64,000 bases of DNA from Sphingobacterium spiritivorum ATCC 33861 (GCF_000143765.1 NZ_GL379771.1:955526-1019525); one strand, 5' to 3'; shown: positions 54,428-62,529, counted from the stretch's first letter. Notes: generated by a model not told the origin, from the sequence alone. Numbers and translations: made by a program.

Positions 54428-56131
54428 TTAGCCGGCTAAATTCTCCGTTTTTCGGGGTAATATTTGCTGCAGAATAAGCCCTACGATAACGACAAGTGCG
54501 CAACCAATAAGGTTGAGCCAAAGGAAAGCGACAACATCCATTTTCCATATGGCTACAATAATGATTTCCGATATCACTGCTGCCCAGAAGACCGCCCTTC
54601 CTCCTATTCGTTTCACATAGAAAGCCACTATAAAAATACCTAATATTGTTCCATAGAACAGGGATCCGAGTATATTGACTGCTTCCAGTAAATTGCCAAG
54701 CTGACTGGCATAGAGCGCGATGAGTATGGTAAATATGCCCCAGGCAAATGTAATGAGTCTGGATGCATTGAGATAACCCTGATCAGAGGCGTCTTTGTTC
54801 ATAAATCGCTTATAGATATCCACGATAGTCGTAGATGCCAGAGAATTGATCGCACTGGCCGTTGCACCCATAGAAGCCAGGAATATAATCGCCACCAGCA
54901 ATCCGATAAGACCTTTAGGGAATGTGGTAGTTATAAAGGATAAAAATACATAGTTGTTATCGTTCACTTCCGCTTTACCGTCATTCTTTTTGATCAGCGC
55001 AATCACATTATCCCTGACACCCTGTACCTGTTTATTTGATTGTTCAAGCTTCAGGCGGGCACCTTCTATTGCTTTGTCATCGTTTTTGTCCAGTGCTGTT
55101 GTCAACTCATTGATGACCGCCTGTTTCTCTGCGTACAGTTGTACGTGTTGTTGTTCAAGAGCCTTGTATTCATCTTTATACGTACTGCCCTGTAACTTCT
55201 GAATTTCTTGCTGATTGAAAAATACCGGAGGAGTATGATATTGATAGTAAGCAAATACAAGTACACCGATCAACAGAATGGCAAACTGCATCGGAACTTT
55301 CAGTAATCCGTTCATCAAAAGTCCCAATCGGCTATCCCGGATAGATGAGCTGGTGAGATAACGCCCCACCTGACTTTGATCTGTCCCGAAATAAGACAAC
55401 TGAAGAAAAAAACCACCGATCAGCCCTGTCCATACCGTATATTGATTGTTGGGGTCAAATGTAAAATCAATGGCATTTGTTTTTCCTGATTTTCCGGCAA
55501 TATGCAGGGCTTTACTAAAACCAATATCTTCGGGTAATAAATGCACAACCATAAAACCGGCAACCAGAAGCCCGCCAAAGATAATACTCATCTGGAGTGC
55601 CTGTGTATACGAGACGGCTTTGGTTCCGCCATATACTGTGTAAAGGACGACCAGACTACCAATAAACAGTGTCGTATAGGTAACATCTACATGAAGAATG
55701 GTCGATAGAATAATAGAAGGTGCAAAGATGGTAATACCCGTAGATATACCACGTTGTATCAAAAATAGAATGGCTGTAAGGGCACGTGTCTTGATGTCGA
55801 ATCTTTTCTCCAGAAATTCGTATGCTGTAAATACACGTAAACGATGAAAGATCGGGACAAAGGTGATACAGAGTACAATCATTGCGAGTGGTAACCCAAA
55901 GTAGAATTGTACAAAGCTCATTCCGGAGGAGTAAGCTAGGCCCGGAGCTGAAAGGAAAGTGATTGCACTGGCTTGAGTCGCCATTACAGATAGCCCCACG
56001 TTATACCAGGGCATAGAGCGGTTGCCCAGCAGGTAGCCGTCTATATTGCGTATGCCTCTGCTTTTGTATATGCCGTAGCAGATAATGAGCAGAAGGGTTA
56101 GAAAGAGTACGGTCCAGTCGATCGCACTCAT
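54428..56131 (-). CDS. Sodium:solute symporter (SSS family)
   Basis: 567-residue transporter with about 13 membrane helices of the SLC5/SSS fold. DWTVLFLTLLLIICYGIYKSR..., SAITFLSAPGLAYSSGMSFVQFYFGLP and SLASTTIVDIYKRF are family landmarks. An unusual hydrophilic, coiled-coil-like insertion of about 85 residues (about 307-391, rich in Q, K, E and A) separates two helices and would face one side of the membrane. Substrate is unknown. Last gene of an operon: its start overlaps the 39-residue protein by 4 bp. Confidence 0.9.
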   Translation of the reverse strand: MSAIDWTVLFLTLLLIICYGIYKSRGIRNIDGYLLGNRSMPWYNVGLSVMATQASAITFLSAPGLAYSSGMSFVQFYFGLPLAMIVLCITFVPIFHRLRVFTAYEFLEKRFDIKTRALTAILFLIQRGISTGITIFAPSIILSTILHVDVTYTTLFIGSLVVLYTVYGGTKAVSYTQALQMSIIFGGLLVAGFMVVHLLPEDIGFSKALHIAGKSGKTNAIDFTFDPNNQYTVWTGLIGGFFLQLSYFGTDQSQVGRYLTSSSIRDSRLGLLMNGLLKVPMQFAILLIGVLVFAYYQYHTPPVFFNQQEIQKLQGSTYKDEYKALEQQHVQLYAEKQAVINELTTALDKNDDKAIEGARLKLEQSNKQVQGVRDNVIALIKKNDGKAEVNDNNYVFLSFITTTFPKGLIGLLVAIIFLASMGATASAINSLASTTIVDIYKRFMNKDASDQGYLNASRLITFAWGIFTILIALYASQLGNLLEAVNILGSLFYGTILGIFIVAFYVKRIGGRAVFWAAVISEIIIVAIWKMDVVAFLWLNLIGCALVVIVGLILQQILPRKTENLAG

Positions 56132-56247
56132 GAGAAATACAGAGTAAATCCGTAAAGAAACAGAATAAAAAGCGCTAGCCAGAGAACAACTAAAATATAA
56201 AACTGTCTCCAGCTACGCACAAAAGGGGGTAAACCCCTATCTGTCAT
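56128..56247 (-). CDS. 39-residue single-pass membrane microprotein
   Basis: The frame reads MTDRGLPPFVRSWRQFYILVVL then WLALFILFLYGFTLYFS: one strongly hydrophobic helix (about 16-38) behind a basic N-terminus. It overlaps the stop of the 67-residue upstream gene by 11 bp and its own TGA overlaps the symporter ATG (ATGA). Small subunits encoded just before SSS symporters are known (DUF4212 and DUF485 with solute and acetate symporters), and this could be a minimal one. I recognise no family; existence is supported by the overlaps and composition. Confidence 0.75.
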   Translation of the reverse strand: MTDRGLPPFVRSWRQFYILVVLWLALFILFLYGFTLYFS

Positions 56248-56440
56248 GTGGCTTTCCTTTTAGAAGAAAACTGATAAAAATGACTGCAAAAATAAAGCCT
56301 CCGATTGCTCCACCGATCGCACCAAGAATGGATAGATTCCAGGCAAGAACAGTCAGTGCGCCAAAAATTACCCCAATTAGAATAATCAATCCAGGAACAT
56401 TTAATGCCGTTTCTTCTGTATTTTCGATGTGGTTTTCCAT
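56237..56440 (-). CDS. Small two-helix membrane protein upstream of the symporter
   Basis: 67 residues: an acidic N-terminus (MENHIENTEETALN), then two glycine-rich hydrophobic segments (VPGLIILIGVIFGALTVLAW and GAIGGAIGGFIFAVIFISFLL) and a basic tail KGKPHDR. The Gly/Ala pattern suggests tight helix packing. It starts 7 bp after the PIG-L gene stop and overlaps the microprotein, giving the order PIG-L, 67 aa, 39 aa, symporter in one operon. No family recognised. Confidence 0.78.
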   Translation of the reverse strand: MENHIENTEETALNVPGLIILIGVIFGALTVLAWNLSILGAIGGAIGGFIFAVIFISFLLKGKPHDR

Positions 56441-56447
56441 TTTTAAT

Positions 56448-58892
56448 TTATTGTGATTGTTTTGATAGCAAATTTACAAATAATCTGTAAGCTCCCGGTA
56501 CTCCGGCAGGCAATTGTCTAAAAAAAGACAAGGATGTATATACAAATTTACCTTTTCCTTCATTAACAACCAAAAGAGATCCGTTATTCGGGGATTCATT
56601 TTTATCATTCATCACAAGTGGAGTCGCATATTTGCTATCTATCTGTGACGCAAAGTATAATCCCCTCTCCTGAATCCATCCGTCGAAGTCTGCGGCTGTG
56701 ATCTTATTTGGTGTCTGTAATACCGGACTTTCTTTGTCAAACTGTACCGTTGCATTTTCATCAGTCACACGGTCTCGTGTGATCTGAAACGGGTATGGAC
56801 CAAATGTTTTGGATTTCAGACCACTATTCACGTTATATTGCTCTACCAGAGTTCCTCCTGATCGCACATATTTTAAAAGATGCGGCATTAACGCAGATAT
56901 TCTGTTATTCACGTTGAAAGCCCTTATACCTACTATTATCGCATCATAGTCCTGCAACTGGTCATTGAAGATCTCGGACTCCCGCAGTGGAGTAACTGAG
57001 ATGCCGATATCTTTCAGGCTGGAAGCTACCAGATCTCCGGCACCTTCAATATAGCCGACTTTTTTCTGAGGAATATTAATATCCAGTCCGGTAAGACGGA
57101 CTTTTGCCGGCGGAAACCAGGTAATCTTCGGAATATGGTCGTATGCAATAGAATGATAAGAAAGGGCTGCCTTATTGCCGATGTTGATCTGTAAAGAATC
57201 TAAACGGACATCTTTTGATAAGGGCGTTAAGATTATCTTTTGCGAGACTTCTGTCTCCCTATTTTTAAAATCTAAGGATAGTTTTTGCGGAGATACAGTC
57301 CAGTTCTTTGGTACATCGAATGATACTTCTGCTGTCTGAGGTTGATCTGTATGCGCCTGAAATAAGATTTCTACCGTTTTCGGCTCGCCGAGACGTGCCA
57401 CCACCGCACTGCTTTGTATGTTGGCCGTCACGGCAGGGCTAATGATTAGCGGCTCATATACCTCTCCTCTTACCGGATGCGTGTATTTGAATAATACCGG
57501 ACGATCAAATGTGACTGACACCCCGTTTATTTTGAGGGTAAAAGTATTGTGCAGGGCATCGGGATTTTCAGGATTGCCGACAAGAGTTAAATCATCCACA
57601 TTGAATTTTCCCAGTGTACCTTCTTTCTCAAGCCAGTAAGGTTGTGAAACTGGTGTCGCTGTTTGGTTGTTTTTTTCGGTTAAGATGCTGTTATAGGGAA
57701 GTGATTTATTAACAGGGGTATTGTTTATTGCCGAAAGCTCGACTTTAACGTCCGGTCTTCTGACGATAGCATCGTTAGCAACAGAAATTGTTGTGCCTAA
57801 GACAAATTTCGGCTGATCGGTATAACTTTCTATCCATATGCCGGCACAGTCCAGTATCAGCTCTTTTATTTCTTTGGTCTTTTGCGTTTTCCAGTGAGCA
57901 TCATCTACTTTTTGTACCAGTTGTAAGAGCTCGGTCAATCCGGTTACAGAAGCTTCAGGATGACTGATATTAAAGTTTTGATTAAGCTGTGTGATCTTTT
58001 GTTGTATAGCAGGGTTATTTGTTACTCTTTTCCAGGATGTTTCTACACCATCCATTAAGTCTGTTTCAGGAGCTTCCCCACCCAGAAGTTCAAAGTATTC
58101 TCTGCTATTTCCTCTTTGTCTGGAAGCACCAAAGCCCTGACTTTTGTGTGAAGAGCGACTCTCCGATGCGATCTCCCCATATGATTTACCTATGAGTGGA
58201 TTATAATCTCCGATCTCGAGATTAAACTGATTATCGGCTGTAGTCTTTATATCGCCAAAATTAAAGGTGTTCCAGAGTAACCTTTTGGCTGTCCAGGGTT
58301 TTACATATTTCAGCTGTTCGGGGTATACTTTAGGGTCACCGGCAATTTTAAAAGCTTCTATAGCCAGTATAGCTGAAGCCTGATGGTGACCGTGTCCTCC
58401 CCTTTCATCCGGGGGGAAGCGGGTAATGATAACATCCGGCTGAAACTTACGGATAATCCACACCGCTTCTTTCAGGACTTCATCTTTCTCCCAAAAATCA
58501 AAGGTCTCTGCGTAGGTCTTGGAAAAACCAAAATCATATGCTGTGCTGAAAAACTGTTCACCTTTGTCAATAGATCTGGCTTTTAATAGTTCCTGCGTAC
58601 GGATTAGTCCCAGTTCTTTGCCAATTTCTGTCCCGATCAGATTCTGTCCGCCATCACCACGTGTAAGTGACAGATAAGCCGTTCTGTATTTTTTTTCCTG
58701 TGCAAGCCAGGCAATAAGTCTTGTATTTTCATCGTCCGGATGTGCGGCAAAATAGAGTACAGATCCCAGAGAGCTTAGTTTCTCGAGTTTGAGCTTGATT
58801 TCGGATGAAGGTGTCGGTAGTGCAGGTTGAGCGTATAATAGATGAGTGTTTGCGATCATGCAAAGAGCAATAGCGATATTCCTTATAATCAT
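56448..58892 (-). CDS. PIG-L family deacetylase, large multi-domain form
   Basis: 814 residues with a signal peptide (MIIRNIAIALCMIANTHLLYAQ). The N-terminal PIG-L/LmbE deacetylase domain (about 35-270) has the zinc motif AAHPDDENTRLIAW and GHGHHQASAILAIEAF. A middle beta-rich region (about 380-600, NEW3-like; ...QTAEVSFDVPKNWTVSPQKLSL) and a C-terminal glutamine-amidotransferase-like region (about 615-800, YDAIIVGIRAFNVNNRISALMPHLLKYVRSGGTLVEQYN) follow. Exported hydrolase of N-acetyl sugars or related amides; exact substrate unknown. Heads the operon with the symporter, so it may act on what that transporter imports. Confidence 0.87.
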   Translation of the reverse strand: MIIRNIAIALCMIANTHLLYAQPALPTPSSEIKLKLEKLSSLGSVLYFAAHPDDENTRLIAWLAQEKKYRTAYLSLTRGDGGQNLIGTEIGKELGLIRTQELLKARSIDKGEQFFSTAYDFGFSKTYAETFDFWEKDEVLKEAVWIIRKFQPDVIITRFPPDERGGHGHHQASAILAIEAFKIAGDPKVYPEQLKYVKPWTAKRLLWNTFNFGDIKTTADNQFNLEIGDYNPLIGKSYGEIASESRSSHKSQGFGASRQRGNSREYFELLGGEAPETDLMDGVETSWKRVTNNPAIQQKITQLNQNFNISHPEASVTGLTELLQLVQKVDDAHWKTQKTKEIKELILDCAGIWIESYTDQPKFVLGTTISVANDAIVRRPDVKVELSAINNTPVNKSLPYNSILTEKNNQTATPVSQPYWLEKEGTLGKFNVDDLTLVGNPENPDALHNTFTLKINGVSVTFDRPVLFKYTHPVRGEVYEPLIISPAVTANIQSSAVVARLGEPKTVEILFQAHTDQPQTAEVSFDVPKNWTVSPQKLSLDFKNRETEVSQKIILTPLSKDVRLDSLQINIGNKAALSYHSIAYDHIPKITWFPPAKVRLTGLDINIPQKKVGYIEGAGDLVASSLKDIGISVTPLRESEIFNDQLQDYDAIIVGIRAFNVNNRISALMPHLLKYVRSGGTLVEQYNVNSGLKSKTFGPYPFQITRDRVTDENATVQFDKESPVLQTPNKITAADFDGWIQERGLYFASQIDSKYATPLVMNDKNESPNNGSLLVVNEGKGKFVYTSLSFFRQLPAGVPGAYRLFVNLLSKQSQ

Positions 58893-59222
58893 AGGACTAA
58901 AGATAAATAATTTTGTAACTCCGTGTAGCAGAAAAGTAAAAGGGATCTGTAAATTTTACAGATCCCTTTTAACAACAATTAAAAAATCTTTTTTTGACCT
59001 AAAGCTGCAATTAGCGACGAATAATTGAGTTTTAAACAGGTTTCCGTTGTTTGCAACTTTAAGTATTGTAACCTTTATTATAGTAAATGTAGTGTTTTTT
59101 ATTTCTATTGACAGAACACCTGTAAAAATAAATTTTCCACAAAAAAGAAGTTATGCACATGTGTTGTTGCAAAAGTGCTTCTCCCTTATCATCTACTTAC
59201 TTTTAGATCAATGCTTAGCGTA
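58893..59222. other. Gene-free stretch with an orphan terminator
   Basis: 330 bp between the PIG-L start and the DUF6952-like stop. It contains the strong inverted repeat at 58938-58970, over 250 bp from the only gene whose transcript could reach it (minus strand). ORFs here are weak. It may be a long 3' UTR or a small RNA read on the minus strand. Confidence 0.5.
58938..58970. terminator. Strong symmetric terminator
   Basis: Stem AAAAGGGATCTGTAAA / TTTACAGATCCCTTTT, 16 bp with a 1-nt centre. It lies 253 bp beyond the end of the DUF6952-like gene and just upstream of the PIG-L gene. Confidence 0.8.
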
Positions 59223-59480
59223 TTATTTATCTATAGACCCAAGGACTCTTTTCATAAACACATTTAGTGCTTCTTTTTTAGGAGTTCCTTCTTTTATCAA
59301 TTTGTCGACTTCAACAGCTCCGTACATATTAGAGATTAATTCTCCGATAACGTCCAGTTCTTCATCTTTTAAGGAAGGAACTTCTGTCAGTGCTTCCAGT
59401 GTCTCTATGGTCTCCAGTACATAGTCCACATCATTTTGCTCGATAAATTCCGTTAAATGCTTAATTACTGGTAGTTTCAT
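59223..59480 (-). CDS. DUF6952-like small protein paired with thioredoxin
   Basis: 85 residues: MKLPVIKHLTEFIEQNDVDYVLETIETLEALTEVPSLKDEELDVIGELISNMYGAVEVDKLIKEGTPKKEALNVFMKRVLGSIDK, acidic and helical, no cysteines. I recall this family as regularly following a thioredoxin in Bacteroidota (DUF6952). Its ATG overlaps the end of the thioredoxin gene by 20 bp in another frame, so the pair is translated together. Function unknown; possibly a thioredoxin partner. Confidence 0.82.
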   Translation of the reverse strand: MKLPVIKHLTEFIEQNDVDYVLETIETLEALTEVPSLKDEELDVIGELISNMYGAVEVDKLIKEGTPKKEALNVFMKRVLGSIDK

Positions 59481-59775
59481 TGAATAAGTCTATTAATCCT
59501 TCGAATTTATTAGTTTGAACCTGATTGATCAGTTTACCGTTTTTGAATGCAGCAAAAGTGGGAAGATTATTTACGTTTGCTAATTTTCTTGACTCCGGAA
59601 ACTTCTCAGCGTCAACAATGATAAATGAAACATTTTCATTCTCACCAGCTAACTTTTTGAATTTTGGTTTCATGATACGGCAGTTTCCACACCATGAAGC
59701 TGAGTATTGTACCATTACAATATCATTATTGTCCACAATTTCTTGTAGCGTATCGTTTTCTAATTCCTGTAACAT
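59461..59775 (-). CDS. Thioredoxin-family protein
   Basis: 104 residues with the redox motif WCGNC at residues 28-32 (not the WCGPC of TrxA), cis-Pro NNLPTFAAF and a C-terminal GKLINQVQTNKF. Cytosolic. The variant active-site pair GN and its proximity to the peroxiredoxin (90 bp upstream, same strand) suggest it may act as electron donor to that peroxidase; that role is inference. Overlaps the DUF6952-like gene. Confidence 0.92.
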   Translation of the reverse strand: MLQELENDTLQEIVDNNDIVMVQYSASWCGNCRIMKPKFKKLAGENENVSFIIVDAEKFPESRKLANVNNLPTFAAFKNGKLINQVQTNKFEGLIDLFNETTSN

Positions 59776-59799
59776 GATTTTATTATTTAAGTGGTTAAG

Positions 59800-59836
59800 A
59801 ACAGGGGAAATAAAGACACTTCCCCTGTTTTTTTGT
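59800..59836. terminator. Hairpin between peroxiredoxin and thioredoxin genes
   Basis: The stem AACAGGGGAA / TTCCCCTGTT with a 10-nt loop has a T run on the plus-strand side and only a weak T run in the minus direction used by the genes. Probably attenuates read-through from the peroxiredoxin gene. Confidence 0.6.
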
Positions 59837-59864
59837 TTTTAGTCTTCGCTAAAGCTAGCCAGAC

Positions 59865-60500
59865 TTAGTTAAGGTTTGACAAGTATTCAGCTACACCTGT
59901 GCGAGTTGCGTGCATAGCTTCTTTACCTTCTTCCCAGTTTGCCGGGCATACTTCACCGTGCTGTTGTACGTGTGTGTACGCATCGATCAGACGGATATAT
60001 TCTTTAACGTTACGACCTAAAGGCATATCGTTTACTGACTCGTGGAATACTTTACCTGTTTCATCAATCAGGTAAGTAGCACGGTAAGATACTGCGGATC
60101 CTTCAGCAAGAGTACCGTATTCAGGGTGCTCTACTTCTTTGATTTCCAGAATACCCAGAATGCTGGATAAGTTACGGTTTGTATCAGCCAGGATAGGGTA
60201 AGTAACGCCTTCGATACCACCATTATCTTTTGCTGTATTTAACCAAGCAAAATGTACTTCGTTAGAATCACAAGAAGCACCGATTACAATAGTGTTGCGT
60301 TTTTCAAATTCTGGTAAAGCATCCTGAAAAGCATGAAGTTCAGTAGGACATACGAAAGTGAAATCTTTCGGATACCAGAACAATAATACTTTTTTACCTT
60401 CCTGAGTTGCTTTTTCAAAAATGTTGATACTTAAATTGTCACCTAATGAATCGATTGCATCTACTGCAATACTTGGGAAATTTTTACCTGTAAAGCTCAT
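59865..60500 (-). CDS. Peroxiredoxin (AhpC/TSA family, 2-Cys)
   Basis: 211 residues; peroxidatic Cys51 in FWYPKDFTFVCPTELHAF and resolving Cys185 in HGEVCPANWEEG, so it is a typical 2-Cys peroxiredoxin that reduces H2O2 and alkyl peroxides in the cytosol. Flanking residues T48 and E54 and later R fit. Monocistronic with a good promoter (60535-60542) and a 35-nt leader. The nearby thioredoxin is the likely reductant. Confidence 0.95.
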   Translation of the reverse strand: MSFTGKNFPSIAVDAIDSLGDNLSINIFEKATQEGKKVLLFWYPKDFTFVCPTELHAFQDALPEFEKRNTIVIGASCDSNEVHFAWLNTAKDNGGIEGVTYPILADTNRNLSSILGILEIKEVEHPEYGTLAEGSAVSYRATYLIDETGKVFHESVNDMPLGRNVKEYIRLIDAYTHVQQHGEVCPANWEEGKEAMHATRTGVAEYLSNLN

Positions 60501-60534
60501 GATTATATATTGTTTTTTAATTTTTTCTATGCTA

Positions 60535-60542
60535 CAAAGATA
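60535..60542 (-). promoter_or_regulatory. -7 promoter element of the peroxiredoxin gene
   Basis: The minus strand reads TATCTTTG, an exact TAnnTTTG, about 34 nt before the ATG. Confidence 0.55.
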
Positions 60543-60661
60543 CGACTTATTCCATCATGAAAGTATTACAATTGTCAATAAGCAATTGTTGAAATCTATA
60601 TCTTAATTGTGATTGCATAGATTTTTACTATTCTCATTTCGTTATAAATTATGCGTAGACA

Positions 60662-60692
60662 TTGTTTAGAAAGAAGAGAAATATTACATTTG
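60662..60692 (+). promoter_or_regulatory. Promoter of tRNA-Arg
   Basis: TTG at 60662-60664, 20-nt spacer and TACATTTG at 60685-60692, with the mature tRNA starting 18 nt later. Confidence 0.6.
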
Positions 60693-60710
60693 CTACGCTC
60701 AATAACTAAT

Positions 60711-60782
60711 GGCCCTGTAGTTCAACGGATAGAATAGAAGTTTCCTAAACTTTAGATAGCAGTTCGATTCTGCTTGGGGCTA
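60711..60782 (+). tRNA. tRNA-Arg (anticodon CCT)
   Basis: Cloverleaf by hand: acceptor 60711-60717 with 60775-60781, D stem GTTC/GAAT, anticodon stem GAAGT/ACTTT with loop TTCCTAA (anticodon CCT, decodes AGG), T stem AGCAG/CTGCT with loop TTCGATT. Discriminator A at 60782; CCA is not encoded, as is usual in this phylum. Acceptor pairs 1:72, 6:67 and 7:66 are G-U wobbles. The 3' end borders a mobile element, whose integrase frame runs antisense through this gene. Confidence 0.9.
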
Positions 60783-62307
60783 CTAAACAGGACAAATGAA
60801 ATTGATTTTCGTTTGTCCTGTTCTTTTTTGGGAGTAATCTGCTGTTTATCTGAAAGATATAGTTTGCGATTACATTCATTCGGGTGGTTCGATACGTTTT
60901 TCCGTCAAACTCTAATTTTTCGGGGAATATCGAACCGATTATATCTCGCCTTGTTCTGATTTCACCCTCGCTGTACATTTTGGGAATATTTTCTATGTAC
61001 TTCAAAGCCCTGTCCAAAGACTTTTCTATATTGATTTTCTTGGTATCAGAACCGTCTTTACTCAACTGTTCTTCCAAACTCTGGATTCGTTGCCTACACT
61101 CATCTTTGATTTCGAGATATTCCTCATCATCAATAATTTCAGACAGCAGTTTGTTTCGTGCTACTGATAATCTCGCATTCAGTTTATCTATTTCCTGTGC
61201 AATCTGTTTCTTTTCGTCAAATGGATTTTTAACGAATTTCTTGTAGTTGTCCAAAAGCAGTCTTTTCACTATTTGAGAAGTACCATTCAACGCAAACTGT
61301 CGCATACTCTTTTCAAAAATATCGTTGGCTAATTCGGCTTTTTGACGGAAGCCACAGGAGGAAACGCAATGATAGTAATAATATCGACTTGTTCTTCCTT
61401 TGGAAGCACTTCCTGTTAGGTTGCGACCACATTCGGGACATACCAAGAAACCACGCAGGGGCAGGTTCTCATCTGAAAGTATTTTGGTATTGGGACGTTC
61501 CACCCTTTTGTTTCCGTCCAATATCAGTTGTACTCTGTCAAAAAGTTCTTTGGATATAAGCGATTCGTGCTGACCCTGTACCAATTGTGCTTCTTCGTCC
61601 TTGAATTTGGCAATGAATATCTTACCGTAGTACAGCGGATTACGGACAGCTACGTGAAAAGCACTTCGACTTATCGTTGTTTTGTGCAACGTATTCATTT
61701 TTTGCCGTACTTGGTCACAGGCAAACACGCCTTTGGCTATTTCGTTGAAAGCCCAAAGCATAGCTGTTGCTTCAGGTTCTTTCGGAGCAATGTATTTTCG
61801 TCCGTCCTCTTTGCTTCTGTTGATATATCCGAAAGGAGCTTTACCCATTAAACGCCCTTCTTTCCTTGCTCTACGCATACCGTAGAACGTATTCAATGCT
61901 CTGCGGTCATTCTCTACTTCGGGAGCGGACAAATATATCGCAAGCATCATCTTGTTTTCGGGAATGGAAAGGTCTAACGGCTGTTCTACCGCTTGTGGTT
62001 CTATGCCAAGTTTGTTGAGCGTGCTAATCATCTGATAGGCATCGCCGGCATTACGGCTGAACCTGTCCCATTTGGTAAACAGGATAAGGTCAGTCTTTGA
62101 ACTTCTCTTTTTAAGACTGTTCAGTAACCTTATCCATTCGGGACGGTTAAAGGTCTTGGCGGAATGGTCTTCGTAAATAACTTGTCCGACAGTAATCTTG
62201 TTGGTCGCACAATATCTTTTCAGGCGTTCCTCTTGGTCACGTTGTGAATATCCCTTATCCGCCTGTTCATCGGTGGAAACACGTATATATAAATCGGCTC
62301 TTTTCAT
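60745..62307 (-). CDS. Large serine recombinase (integrase of the mobile element)
   Basis: 520 residues. N-terminal resolvase domain, YIRVSTDEQADKGYSQRDQEERL with catalytic Ser11 and LFTKWDRFSRN. A Recombinase domain follows (about 155-260, GRLMGKAPFGYINRSKEDGRKYI...). Then comes a zinc ribbon with CPECGRNLTG and HCVSSCGF (about 290-325) and a coiled coil (about 360-420). It catalyses site-specific integration and excision. The last dozen residues, VAPSRIELLSKV, are antisense tRNA-Arg, so the stop codon comes from the chromosome. The natural C-terminus may differ in the excised circle. Confidence 0.93.
   Translation of the reverse strand: MKRADLYIRVSTDEQADKGYSQRDQEERLKRYCATNKITVGQVIYEDHSAKTFNRPEWIRLLNSLKKRSSKTDLILFTKWDRFSRNAGDAYQMISTLNKLGIEPQAVEQPLDLSIPENKMMLAIYLSAPEVENDRRALNTFYGMRRARKEGRLMGKAPFGYINRSKEDGRKYIAPKEPEATAMLWAFNEIAKGVFACDQVRQKMNTLHKTTISRSAFHVAVRNPLYYGKIFIAKFKDEEAQLVQGQHESLISKELFDRVQLILDGNKRVERPNTKILSDENLPLRGFLVCPECGRNLTGSASKGRTSRYYYYHCVSSCGFRQKAELANDIFEKSMRQFALNGTSQIVKRLLLDNYKKFVKNPFDEKKQIAQEIDKLNARLSVARNKLLSEIIDDEEYLEIKDECRQRIQSLEEQLSKDGSDTKKINIEKSLDRALKYIENIPKMYSEGEIRTRRDIIGSIFPEKLEFDGKTYRTTRMNVIANYIFQINSRLLPKKNRTNENQFHLSCLVAPSRIELLSKV
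60786..60830 (+). terminator. Terminator downstream of tRNA-Arg
   Basis: The 16-bp stem AACAGGACAAATGAAA / TTTCGTTTGTCCTGTT (one wobble) is followed by CTTTTTTG. It ends plus-strand transcripts from the tRNA while lying inside the coding sequence of the antisense integrase. Confidence 0.82.
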
Positions 62308-62367
62308 AGCTAATCATTTTTAAGTGGATATTGACTTTGTGTGGGATTAGCTAAATTACAAAATAAA

Positions 62368-62529
62368 TCATTCGGTGTCAAAGCATTCACGGATAATTAT
62401 CATTGTGAGGTTGTACAAAAACTCCATAATCAGTTCGGCTGTTTCCTGTTCCACGTCAGTACCGATTTCACGGAGAAGCTCCATTGCTTCCTCGATAGGT
62501 ATTTTTTCTATTTCTTTTCTCTCCTGCAT
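62368..62529 (-). CDS. 53-residue acidic helical protein upstream of the integrase
   Basis: Minus strand reads MQERKEIEKIPIEEAMELLR then EIGTDVEQETAELIMEFLYN and LTMIIIRECFDTE: a complete small frame with amphipathic, acidic helices and natural codon use, 61 bp before the integrase ATG. It resembles small hypothetical proteins of Bacteroidota mobile elements and may be a regulator or directionality-type factor; no family recognised. The open frame on the opposite strand (62341-62568) reads as its shadow. Confidence 0.6.
   Translation of the reverse strand: MQERKEIEKIPIEEAMELLREIGTDVEQETAELIMEFLYNLTMIIIRECFDTE

Noticed and set aside
59047..59424. 125-residue plus-strand ORF
   Set aside because: It is mostly antisense to the DUF6952-like gene and has a Phe/Ser-rich shadow composition.
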